A DNA stretch of 6,301 bases, taken from the NCBI GenBank assembly GCA_964371655.1, contig CAYJOD010000153.1, forward strand, positions 1 through 6,301, read 5' to 3'. This stretch comes from CAZGSN01 sp964371655 (lineage in GTDB: Bacteria > Desulfobacterota > Binatia > HRBIN30). The notes below the pieces were generated by a model. That model was not told the origin of the DNA, did not search any database, and saw nothing but the letters and a program-made list of their open reading frames with translations. Below, one piece after another: positions 1 through 5,778 of this stretch; position 1 is the stretch's first letter; each line of letters begins with the position of its first letter. The translations under genes and the position numbers were made by a program.

Positions 1-17
1 GCGCCGGCCGGTCGGGT

Positions 18-43
18 GGAAAATACGGCCGGCACAGCCGGCC
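18..43 (-). terminator. Possible intrinsic terminator of aroC
   Basis: Read on the minus strand about 50 nt after the aroC stop, a perfect 7-bp GC-only stem (GGCCGGC, arms at 37-43 and 27-33, loop TGT) is followed by GTATTTTCC, a short broken T tract. This fits a weak rho-independent terminator. The same hairpin could instead be one unit of a dispersed GC-rich intergenic repeat, because the flanking CGTAGGGCCG recurs in inverted orientation at 6135-6144. The T tract is short, so termination efficiency is uncertain. Confidence 0.4.
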
Positions 44-94
44 CTACGAGACAGACGTAAAGTCGAGCACCCACCACCCCACCCCGGTTCCAAA

Positions 95-1189
95 CTAGGA
101 GATCGCAGCGGGTGCCAGTGCACGCTGCCGCAATAGATGGTCCGCGAGCACTAGGCACGCCATCGCTTCGACAATAGGAACCGCTCGCGGCAGAACACAC
201 GGATCGTGGCGACCGCGTGCCTCCAGAGTGACTTGCTGTCCCGACTTGTCGACCGATTGCTGCGCTTGAGCGATGGTTGCCGTAGGTTTGAAAGCGACGC
301 GAAAGACAACGTCTTCGCCGTTGCTGATCCCGCCTTGGACACCTCCCGAGTGGTTGCTCGTGGTACGCACGCGGCCGCTGGCGTCGGTCGTGAACGGATC
401 GTTGTGCTGAATTCCGGTCAGCAGAGTTCCGGCAAAGCCGCTTCCGATTTCAAACCCTTTGGAAGCAGGCAGCGACAACATAGCCTTGGCAAGGTCAGCC
501 TCGAGTCGGTCGAAGACGGGCTCACCCAGACCGAGCGGGAGGTTGCGGCAAACGCACTCGACGACGCCGCCGAGGGAATCTCCGGCGCGTCGTGCCGCCT
601 CGATGCGCGCGATCATCTTCTCCACGACCGCGGCGTCGGGGCAGCGCACGATATTGCTGTCGACCTCGGTCGGTGAAACCGCGGAGGTATCGACCGCGGC
701 CTCGATCGTATGCACGCGACGAACATAGGCGACAACCTCGACTCCATGGCTGGTCGCCAGCAGCTTGCGCGCCACCGCTCCAGCGGCCACGCGTCCGATG
801 GTCTCGCGCGCCGAGGCGCGGCCGCCGCCCTGCCAATTGCGGATCCCGTACTTGGCCTCGTACGTATAATCGGCGTGCGAGGGGCGGTAGACGTCCTTGA
901 AATCGGCGTAGGCCGCCGGCCGTGCGTCGGTATTACGAACGAGCATGGCAATCGGCGTTCCCAGGCTCAGGCCTTCGAAGAGACCAGAGAGAATCTCGAC
1001 TCGGTCGGCCTCGTCGCGTGCCGTGGTAATCTTGCTCTGTCCGGGTCGGCGGCGGTCGAGATCGCGCTGGATCTCCTCGACGCTGATGGGCAGCTGCGGC
1101 GGACAGCCATCGACAACGACACCCACGCCGCCACCGTGCGATTCGCCGAAGGTCGAGATGCGGAACAGGTGTCCAAACGTCGAACCCAT
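95..1189 (-). CDS. aroC: Chorismate synthase (AroC)
   Basis: This enzyme catalyses the last step of the shikimate pathway: 5-enolpyruvylshikimate-3-phosphate to chorismate with loss of phosphate, using reduced FMN in the cytoplasm. The 364 residues match the usual bacterial length. All family signatures are visible: GESHG at residues 15-19 near the N-terminus, RRRPGQSKITT at 46-56, HADYTYEAKYG at 105-115, GGGRASARET at 121-130, SNHSGGVQGGISNG at 278-291 and RGRHDPC at 325-331. His18 and His105 probably correspond to the two catalytic histidines known in this family. The start is ATG with no clear Shine-Dalgarno site, but a TAGACT hexamer lies 8 nt upstream, so a very short or absent leader is possible. 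The stop is TAG. The gene follows the propeller lipoproteins in the same direction after 204 bp containing a repeat element, so it is probably transcribed on its own. No other aro gene is present. Identity is very secure. Confidence 0.98.
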   Translation of the reverse strand: MGSTFGHLFRISTFGESHGGGVGVVVDGCPPQLPISVEEIQRDLDRRRPGQSKITTARDEADRVEILSGLFEGLSLGTPIAMLVRNTDARPAAYADFKDVYRPSHADYTYEAKYGIRNWQGGGRASARETIGRVAAGAVARKLLATSHGVEVVAYVRRVHTIEAAVDTSAVSPTEVDSNIVRCPDAAVVEKMIARIEAARRAGDSLGGVVECVCRNLPLGLGEPVFDRLEADLAKAMLSLPASKGFEIGSGFAGTLLTGIQHNDPFTTDASGRVRTTSNHSGGVQGGISNGEDVVFRVAFKPTATIAQAQQSVDKSGQQVTLEARGRHDPCVLPRAVPIVEAMACLVLADHLLRQRALAPAAIS

Positions 1190-1197
1190 GGGTCACG

Positions 1198-1226
1198 AGT
1201 CTATGCAAGCGGCCAAGCGCGAACAA
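1198..1226 (-). promoter_or_regulatory. Candidate aroC promoter
   Basis: On the minus strand TTGTTC (1226-1221), a 17-bp spacer and TAGACT (1203-1198) form a sigma70-like arrangement matching 3/6 and 4/6 consensus positions. The -10 ends only 8 nt before the aroC ATG, so transcription would start at or almost at the start codon. This agrees with the lack of a ribosome binding site. It is prediction by eye only. Confidence 0.4.
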
Positions 1227-1261
1227 GCGCGCCGTCAGCCGCGCAGTGGGTCGCTTTGATT

Positions 1262-1372
1262 GTCATTCCGAGCCGTCGCACTTTTCGCGGCGAGGAATCT
1301 TCCGGGGGCCACGGTTGACACGACATTCCACTGCAGATCCCTCGCTTCGCTCGGGATGACATCGAGCGAAGC
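1262..1372. repeat. Palindromic intergenic repeat element
   Basis: The left arm begins GTCATTCCGAG (1262-1272) and ends CGAGGAATCT (1291-1300). The right arm is AGATCCCTCG (1335-1344) through CTCGGGATGAC (1350-1360). The outer 11-mers and inner 10-mers are each complementary with one mismatch. The left arm has an 18-nt middle where the right arm has only 5 nt, and 34 nt separate the arms. A further perfect 10-bp stem, GCTTCGCTCG (1344-1353) with CGAGCGAAGC (1363-1372), extends the element. From memory, repeats of this wording are scattered between genes in several environmental bacterial lineages. No transposase is nearby, so this is a non-autonomous or REP-like unit. It could also fold in RNA downstream of the lipoprotein pair. 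Confidence 0.75.
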
Positions 1373-1393
1373 TTTCAAGCAGACCCACCACCG

Positions 1394-2674
1394 TCAGCTG
1401 GGGGTGCTACCAATCGCGTAGACGCGGCCGTCTTCCGCGCCGACATAGACCGAGCCGTCGAATCCGATCGCTGGGGATGAGCGCACGGCAGCGCCGACGG
1501 CGAAGCGGGCAACCGTTGGGGTGGCCGTGCCATCGTCATGGACAAAGTAGACCCCGCCGTCATCGGAGCCGACGACGACCACGTGGTCACTGCCAAAGAC
1601 AGCGACCGCAGGCGAGGAAAGCACTGGGCCACCCGTGTGAATCGGCCATCCTGCGATCTCGCTGCCGTCGGAGGTTAGGATCGCGTGGATGTTCCCGTCA
1701 TCGGTACCGAAGTAGAGCCTGCCATCCGCCAGCGCCGGAGAGGAGTTGATCGGCGACCCGGCCGCAAAGTGAAAGCCGCTGACCGGGCCCCCATCCTTGT
1801 CGATCTTGAAAATTCGGCCGCCACCGTGACCACCATCGGCGACATAGATGGCGTTCGTGGTCTGCCCAGAAAACTCGACCACAGGAGCGGTGCTGATCGG
1901 CTGTGATGCCGACACGGTCCAACGTGGCAGACCGTCGTAGCGGAAGGCGCGAAGTTGGGCGTCATCAGCAGCCACATAAATGATGTCGTCGGGGCCAATC
2001 GCGGGTGGGGTGACGGCGCCGAGCGAGAGGGAAAAACGCATGATGCCGTTTGGACAAACGGCGACGAAGAGCCCACCCGATGAGCCGGTGTATACTGTTC
2101 CATCGCTCCCAAGATTGGGCGCCGCGTCGATCGGTATCCCAACGCTGAACGGCCAATTGGTCGCCTGGATTACCGAATCCTCGTCGACGCCATGCAGTTG
2201 GCCATCGAGGCTACCGGCGAAGATGACATCCTTACCACTGCGCTGCGCCACCAGGGCGGCGGCGGAAATCGGCTCCGCGGTGACCAGGTTGAATGCCAGC
2301 TTTTGCGTCCAGGTGGCGGTGTTGATCCCATACAGCGTCCCATCGTTCGAGCCGATGTATACGATGCTACCGTCGTCGCTGATCACCGGGGATGCGGAGA
2401 AGCTTCCTTTGGGGTCGCCGTCCGGGAACACGCGCGCTTGCTTGTTGGCCGTCGGCGCGGCCAAGACGGCGAAGGCGGCGGCATCCGTCAACGAAAGGGC
2501 GCCGGTGTTGGCCTGATCTTTTCTGAACTTTGGCCACGCCGACGTCGAAACGAATGTGGCTGGGTTGTCGAAGCTACACGTCGGGCCTGACGAACCTCCC
2601 GAACACGCCGCGATCGCGAGGGTGATGTAGATGCAAGCCAGGAGCGCAAGGGCCTGATGGAATCGACGCATCAC
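1394..2674 (-). CDS. PQQ-like beta-propeller lipoprotein (second of pair)
   Basis: This is a predicted exported lipoprotein of 426 residues. A signal peptide (residues 1-23: Arg at 3-4, hydrophobic core about 8-22) ends in an IAAC lipobox with acylated Cys24, followed by a SGGSSG spacer. WPKFRKDQANTG (47-58) is the typical entry motif of PQQ-like propellers. About eight blades follow, each with an (S)SP-type strand, a VY(V/I)G-type strand and a DG turn: roughly 93-118, 136-163, 182-206, 221-244, 260-291, 309-332, 351-379 and 397-422, ending in GRVYAIG. Eight blades equal the BamB/quinoprotein fold, but no enzymatic residues or BAM-operon neighbours are seen, so it is probably a binding or scaffold protein at a membrane. 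The start is GTG at 2674, with ATG at 2671 equally possible. The preceding lipoprotein's TGA lies at 2673-2671, so the two overlap and are probably translationally coupled. Its specific function is unknown. Confidence 0.9.
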   Translation of the reverse strand: MMRRFHQALALLACIYITLAIAACSGGSSGPTCSFDNPATFVSTSAWPKFRKDQANTGALSLTDAAAFAVLAAPTANKQARVFPDGDPKGSFSASPVISDDGSIVYIGSNDGTLYGINTATWTQKLAFNLVTAEPISAAALVAQRSGKDVIFAGSLDGQLHGVDEDSVIQATNWPFSVGIPIDAAPNLGSDGTVYTGSSGGLFVAVCPNGIMRFSLSLGAVTPPAIGPDDIIYVAADDAQLRAFRYDGLPRWTVSASQPISTAPVVEFSGQTTNAIYVADGGHGGGRIFKIDKDGGPVSGFHFAAGSPINSSPALADGRLYFGTDDGNIHAILTSDGSEIAGWPIHTGGPVLSSPAVAVFGSDHVVVVGSDDGGVYFVHDDGTATPTVARFAVGAAVRSSPAIGFDGSVYVGAEDGRVYAIGSTPS

Positions 2675-4170
2675 TTGGTTCCGATCGCGTAGAGCTTACC
2701 GTCGCTGGTAGCGAGCCAAATAGTTCCGTCGTTCGCCAGTACGGGCGATGAGACGCCACCGGTACCGTCAATCGTTTTTGGCCAAGGGACCGGAGCCGGC
2801 GTGCCGGTTGGGGTTGCCGGCGGGAGTCCGGTAACCAGATCAATGACGTGCACGAGGCCGCCCGCGGCAGTGCTCGAAGCAAATACAATTTGTCCGTCTC
2901 CCGATAGGGCCGGAGAGCCGATGACGTCGCCCTCTACCGGTGCCCCAAGTGGGGGCGCAGCGGGGGTTGGAGCTGATGCTTGAAGCACGACGAGCTCGCC
3001 GTTCTTGGTTACTCCGAAGAGAGCCGCGACTGAAAGGAGCGGAATCGGAGTCGTCGTTGGCGTCGGCGTCGCTGTCGCTTCACCTGTAGCTGTGGGCTCG
3101 GGGGTCGAGCTCTCGAGGGGCGTCGCAGTCAGCGTTGGCTCCGGGGTTATAGGTAAGTCCCCGAAGGCGAGAGAACCTTGGAATAGATGCGACGGGTCGG
3201 AGCGACGCCAACGCTCGCTGCCGTTCGGATTGAACGCGATCACAGTACCATCGATGGTGGCGACAAAGACGCCGGTTGAAGTGGCCACCGGCGATACCGC
3301 AAACGCTGCTGCCGGATCACGCACGCTGCCGAGCCCCCGCGACCATTTCAGATTACCGTCGAGACCGAGCGCATAGAGCAAGCCATCGTCGGTGACGAAA
3401 TAGATCGAGTCCAGCGCGGTAGCGACCGACGAAGTGACCGGGCCGATGGTCGTCGTCGAGCCGGCGCGCGGGAACTGCCAGCGCAAGCTGCCGTCGTTGG
3501 CGAGGGCGTAGATTCGCCCTTCCTTGGCAGTGCCCGCGGTCTCGACTTCAGCGCCGATGAAAACACCGTCGACGGCTGCGGACACCGGGCTCGTGATGAA
3601 CGATGGGGACGAGGCGAAGCGGGCCTTGGTCACCGTGAACGGGGAAGGGAGGCGGGTTGGATCAAAGCAGAACACAGCGGTTGGCTGCGTCGCGGTCAAA
3701 GTGTCCTTGAAAGCATGGACGCGTCCACTCTCCGAACCGACGAAGATACTCGTATCAGCGGCCAGAGTATGAACTGCGGGCGACGAAACCATCGGTCCGA
3801 GCAGTTGGTCGTCGCCCTGACATTTTCCGTTTTCCTGGATCGTCCAACGCGGCTGAAGGGAATCGGGGCTCACGGCGAAAAAGGTTCCGGTGTTGGGGCA
3901 GCCGGCGGCCGTACAGGTCTCGGTGCCGATATAAACCGTGCCCTCGATGTTGATTGCCGGCGAGGCCGAGACCGTGCCCTTGAGATCGATGATCCCCTTG
4001 ATTGTACCGGGGTTGATGGAAACCGAGGCCACGGCCTGTCCGCTATTGTTTGAGTCGTGTCGGAACTTGGGCCACGCCGGCCCGGCGGCGCTCCCGGATC
4101 CAGAGCCGCCACTACAGGCGGCAACCATAGAAAGGCATGCGAGCACCGCGGTGCGACGGAATGAAGCCAT
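2671..4170 (-). CDS. PQQ-like beta-propeller lipoprotein with Thr/Pro-rich insertion (first of pair)
   Basis: This is a predicted exported lipoprotein of 499 residues from ATG 4170. The signal peptide (MASFRR n-region, hydrophobic core) ends in a VAAC lipobox with Cys19, followed by a Gly/Ser spacer. WPKFRHDSNNSG (33-44) opens a propeller with about eight blade-like repeats: 67-100, 127-154, 185-227, 245-272, 290-317, 332-397, 416-444 and 472-497, ending KLYAIG. Blade six is interrupted by a Thr/Pro/Glu-rich low-complexity stretch (about 341-379), and a shorter Pro-rich stretch (about 450-464) separates blades seven and eight. Cysteines at 86, 91, 117 and 168 could form disulfides in the periplasm. 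Start choice is uncertain. TTG at 4200 has AGGA 7 nt upstream, ATG at 4188 is also in frame, and 4170 gives the most standard signal peptide. It is a paralogue of the next gene and overlaps it. No function can be assigned beyond an envelope propeller; no PQQ-dehydrogenase catalytic motif is seen. Confidence 0.88.
   Translation of the reverse strand: MASFRRTAVLACLSMVAACSGGSGSGSAAGPAWPKFRHDSNNSGQAVASVSINPGTIKGIIDLKGTVSASPAINIEGTVYIGTETCTAAGCPNTGTFFAVSPDSLQPRWTIQENGKCQGDDQLLGPMVSSPAVHTLAADTSIFVGSESGRVHAFKDTLTATQPTAVFCFDPTRLPSPFTVTKARFASSPSFITSPVSAAVDGVFIGAEVETAGTAKEGRIYALANDGSLRWQFPRAGSTTTIGPVTSSVATALDSIYFVTDDGLLYALGLDGNLKWSRGLGSVRDPAAAFAVSPVATSTGVFVATIDGTVIAFNPNGSERWRRSDPSHLFQGSLAFGDLPITPEPTLTATPLESSTPEPTATGEATATPTPTTTPIPLLSVAALFGVTKNGELVVLQASAPTPAAPPLGAPVEGDVIGSPALSGDGQIVFASSTAAGGLVHVIDLVTGLPPATPTGTPAPVPWPKTIDGTGGVSSPVLANDGTIWLATSDGKLYAIGTK
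3034..3150 (-). other. Low-complexity Thr/Pro-rich linker coding segment
   Basis: This segment encodes about 39 residues made almost only of Thr, Pro, Glu, Ala and Ser (units such as TPEPT and ATPTPTTTP). It falls between the first strand of a propeller blade (GSLAFGDL) and its remaining strands (SVAALFGVTKNGELVVL). It reads as an extruded, probably extended and disordered loop. The near-repetitive DNA could change length by slippage. Confidence 0.8.
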
Positions 4171-4244
4171 GGCGCGGGGACTTCGCATAGGCAATGGCAA
4201 AACTCAATCCTGCGTGCCGGACTTAGCTCGCTGCGCTCGCAAAC

Positions 4245-4273
4245 CTAGTAGGGCAAAAGGGATCGAGGGACAA
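4245..4273 (-). promoter_or_regulatory. Weak candidate promoter for the lipoprotein pair
   Basis: On the minus strand TTGTCC (4273-4268), a 17-bp spacer and TACTAG (4250-4245) match consensus at 4/6 and 3/6 positions. It would give a leader of roughly 40-70 nt, long enough to include the AGGA before the TTG at 4200. The -35 lies inside the left arm of an imperfect inverted repeat. It is low confidence, and the pair could also be read through from the methyltransferase. Confidence 0.2.
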
Positions 4274-4360
4274 AGGAACAGAGTGAACAGGAAACAGCGG
4301 GAAGAGATGCTGACCATCGGATTTCCCTCTGCCCCTGACCCCGTTGCCCCTCTGTCCCTT
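4257..4360. repeat. Imperfect inverted repeat in the 220-bp intergenic gap
   Basis: The arms at 4257-4276 and 4341-4360 are complementary at 16 of 20 positions (AAGGGA..GAGGG.CAA.GG on one strand), separated by 64 nt. Both arms are built from short purine-rich words (GGGACA, CAGAGG). The gap between methyltransferase and lipoprotein genes (4171-4390) shows no convincing gene. Its visible contents are this repeat, the G-quadruplex motif in its right half and a small hairpin at 4376-4389. Confidence 0.5.
4325..4358 (-). promoter_or_regulatory. G-quadruplex motif upstream of the lipoprotein pair
   Basis: The minus strand has five G-runs of 3, 4, 4, 4 and 3 (at 4358-4356, 4350-4347, 4342-4339, 4335-4332 and 4327-4325), separated by loops of 5, 4, 3 and 4 nt. 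This satisfies the standard G3+N1-7 rule with one spare run. It is on the sense strand of the lipoproteins, about 155 nt before the first start and 33 nt after the methyltransferase stop, so it could form in mRNA 3' of the methyltransferase or in DNA near the lipoprotein promoter. The motif is seen directly; folding and any regulatory role are inferred. Confidence 0.55.
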
Positions 4361-4375
4361 GGCACTTGTGTAATA

Positions 4376-4389
4376 TCTGAGAGCTCAGA
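4376..4389 (-). other. Short inverted repeat just after the methyltransferase stop
   Basis: TCTGAG at 4376-4381 and CTCAGA at 4384-4389 are perfectly complementary around a 2-nt centre, starting one base beyond the TAA stop of the methyltransferase. On the minus strand it is followed by TATTACA. It could be a very weak terminator or a protein-binding palindrome. The tiny loop and lack of a true T tract make termination doubtful. Confidence 0.25.
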
Positions 4390-4390
4390 G

Positions 4391-4960
4391 TTAGAGCATC
4401 GGTCGGCGCGCAACCAGGCGTGCAAGAAAGGCTGGGGCCTCCTCCGTCTCGACTCGACCTTCTGAAAAGAAGAGAACATCGAAGCTCGAAAAGGCCTCAT
4501 CCAGCTCGCCGCGCGCCAGGAGAAAATCTGGGTTCTTTGGATGACCAACGGATTGTTGGTCGATGAGAAAGGTCTCGATCAGAACGATTCCGCCCGGGCG
4601 CAGGCAATGTCGCATGGGCTCGAACAAGGACCGCTGCAGGTAGCGGATGTTGATGACGGCGTCATACACGGAGATCGGCAGAGGGTAGGTGGTGAGATCG
4701 GCCTGAATGAGGCCGACGTCGAGGCTCTCGGAGCGGGCGGTGGCCTGGATGTTGCGCAATCCCGCAGCAGCGATGTCGATGGCGTCGACACGATGGCCGC
4801 GCCGGGCGAGGAAGAGGGTATTGCGCCCACTTCCGGCCGCGATCTCCAAGACACGGCCGTGCAGAGCATGCGCCCATTCGCGCAGGAAAAGGGAGGCCGG
4901 CAATTGTGGGCGACTCAGATCCGCGTGACGAGACTCCCATTTATCGCGATCGCTCGGCAT
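4391..4960 (-). CDS. Class I SAM-dependent methyltransferase (TehB-like)
   Basis: This is a 189-residue soluble protein with a complete Rossmann methyltransferase core. Motif I is VLEIAAGSGRN (37-47), and the SAM-ribose acidic residue is in VDAIDIA (Asp62). IQADLTTYPLP (85-95) provides the adenine-contacting Asp88. YDAVINIRYLQR (99-110) corresponds to motif IV, and LRPGGIVLIETF (120-131) is the post-motif strand. A later HPKNPDFLLARGEL (140-153) is typical of the small TehB-related subgroup. The substrate cannot be read from sequence: tellurite/selenite, thiol or other small molecules are possible, and the TehB label is only a family resemblance. It starts with ATG 8 nt after the comF stop with no strong ribosome binding site, so it is likely co-transcribed with comF and perhaps coupled to it. 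The stop is TAA. Methyltransferase fold is sure; specific activity is unknown. Confidence 0.92.
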   Translation of the reverse strand: MPSDRDKWESRHADLSRPQLPASLFLREWAHALHGRVLEIAAGSGRNTLFLARRGHRVDAIDIAAAGLRNIQATARSESLDVGLIQADLTTYPLPISVYDAVINIRYLQRSLFEPMRHCLRPGGIVLIETFLIDQQSVGHPKNPDFLLARGELDEAFSSFDVLFFSEGRVETEEAPAFLARLVARRPML

Positions 4961-4968
4961 GGATCGTC

Positions 4969-5700
4969 TTAGCGGAGCACCGCGCGGGCAAGCACTAGGA
5001 CGTCAACGAACCGAGCCCCGGCTCTGAGCAGCTCGCGGCTACACTCGTTCACCGTCGATCCGGTGGTGAGCACGTCATCGAACAACAAGACGCGGCGATT
5101 GCGAATGCTCTCTTTGTGCGCGACGCGGAAGGCGCCGGCGACATTGCTGCGGCGGTCGCGATGGTCGAGCTCGACCTGCGGACGCGTCGGGCGCACTCGC
5201 TGCAGGGCGAACGGTTCAATCCGCGCGGGCATCGGTGGCCTCAGGTGCCGCGCCAGCAACAGGGCTTGGTTGAAGCCACGCCAACGCAGGCGCGAGCGGT
5301 GCAGCGGTACGGGAACCAGGAGATCATAGTCGTGCAGAGATACCGGCAGACGCCTACTGAGCAGGTTTGCCAGGGCTGGGGCGAGGCTGACGTCGCGGTT
5401 GTACTTGTAGCGCTGCAGAACGGACTTCAACGGATTGACGCGCGTATCCGCCGCGTCGTACGTGGCAATCGCCCGAGCCCTGCGGAATTTCGGTGGCCTG
5501 CGTAAGCAGTCGGCACACGGATGATCGACGCCGTCTTGGGTGAGAAACGGGGTCCCGCAGATCGTGCACAGTGGTGTCTCAGCGAGGGCAATGGCATCCA
5601 GGCAGGGATCGCAAAAGTCATGCGCGACAGCCGCGCCGTCGCAGCTGCAACAGCGCGGCGGATAGAGCAAGTCGAGAATTGCCGTCCATACTCGATGCAC
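4969..5700 (-). CDS. comF: ComF family phosphoribosyltransferase
   Basis: This 243-residue protein has the full ComF/GntX layout. An N-terminal double zinc-ribbon has CxxC pairs at 17/20, 30/33, 45/48 and 62/65, the first as CCSC. The type I phosphoribosyltransferase domain follows, with LLVPVPLHRSRLRWRGFNQA (127-146, including the family hallmark RGFNQA), QVELDHRDRRSNVAGAF (175-191) and the PRPP-binding loop VLLFDDVLTTGST (204-216). Members are required for DNA uptake in naturally competent bacteria, but they are widespread in non-competent ones and the true substrate is not settled. No other competence gene is in the window. The start is GTG at 5700, the only reasonable start before an upstream in-frame stop. 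It lacks a Shine-Dalgarno site but has TAGCAT 6 nt upstream. The gene is divergent from the zinc-ribbon gene, and the methyltransferase follows at 8 nt. The ComF family is secure; competence function is not. Confidence 0.95.
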   Translation of the reverse strand: MHRVWTAILDLLYPPRCCSCDGAAVAHDFCDPCLDAIALAETPLCTICGTPFLTQDGVDHPCADCLRRPPKFRRARAIATYDAADTRVNPLKSVLQRYKYNRDVSLAPALANLLSRRLPVSLHDYDLLVPVPLHRSRLRWRGFNQALLLARHLRPPMPARIEPFALQRVRPTRPQVELDHRDRRSNVAGAFRVAHKESIRNRRVLLFDDVLTTGSTVNECSRELLRAGARFVDVLVLARAVLR

Positions 5701-5706
5701 GCCGGG

Positions 5707-5735
5707 ATGCTACGTCGGCACCGACGCCCCTGCAA
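5707..5735 (-). promoter_or_regulatory. Candidate comF promoter with internal palindrome
   Basis: On the minus strand TTGCAG (5735-5730), a 17-bp spacer and TAGCAT (5712-5707) form a sigma70-like promoter. The -10 ends 6 nt before the GTG start, suggesting a leaderless transcript. The spacer contains a 14-bp palindrome, CGTCGG-CA-CCGACG (5713-5726), well placed for a repressor. The prediction rests on pattern alone. Confidence 0.4.
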
Positions 5736-5767
5736 TCGCGTCCGTTTCGTTTTGTGGGGTGAAAGGT

Positions 5768-5773
5768 TAAACT
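5768..5773 (+). promoter_or_regulatory. Candidate -10 element of the zinc-ribbon gene
   Basis: TAAACT fits the TAnnnT form and ends 5 nt before the ATG at 5779. No convincing -35 lies 16-18 bp upstream (TTTCGT is the nearest). A purine stretch GAAAGG (5761-5766) could instead be a ribosome binding site, but at 12 nt it is further from the ATG than usual. The two readings exclude each other. Confidence 0.25.
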
Positions 5774-5778
5774 CATGC

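Noticed and set aside
710..1318. Plus-strand open frame of 202 codons opposite aroC
   Set aside because: It lies antisense to the confidently identified chorismate synthase and has no recognisable domain. Long antisense frames are expected in GC-rich coding DNA.
1980..2516. Plus-strand open frame of 178 codons opposite the second lipoprotein
   Set aside because: It is antisense to a well-supported propeller gene, with no motif, signal or ribosome binding site.
3097..3119. Plus-strand G-quadruplex in the Thr/Pro linker DNA
   Set aside because: Only three adequate G-runs are present and one loop is too long.
1394..4170. PQQ-dependent dehydrogenase or BamB assignment for the propeller lipoproteins
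   Set aside because: No catalytic or cofactor-binding motifs of quinoprotein dehydrogenases are visible, and no BAM-complex or der gene neighbours occur. Only the generic propeller fold is supported.
3938..4465. Plus-strand open frame of 175 codons spanning the lipoprotein start and the intergenic gap
   Set aside because: It overlaps two genes in antisense, reads through the repeat region and shows no domain-like composition.
4204..4548. Minus-strand open frame of 114 codons across the methyltransferase end and the gap
   Set aside because: It overlaps the methyltransferase C-terminus in another frame. Its hydrophobic Phe/Leu/Cys-rich part is just translation of the repeat DNA.
5775..5777. 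ATG at 5775 as an alternative start with better spacing to GAAAGG
   Set aside because: It is in a different frame from the zinc-ribbon protein and opens onto a short frame with no recognisable content.
5521..5778. N-terminal extension of the zinc-ribbon frame back to 5521
   Set aside because: The extension is antisense to the ComF coding region and lacks protein-like features. The ATG at 5779 directly precedes the first CxxC.
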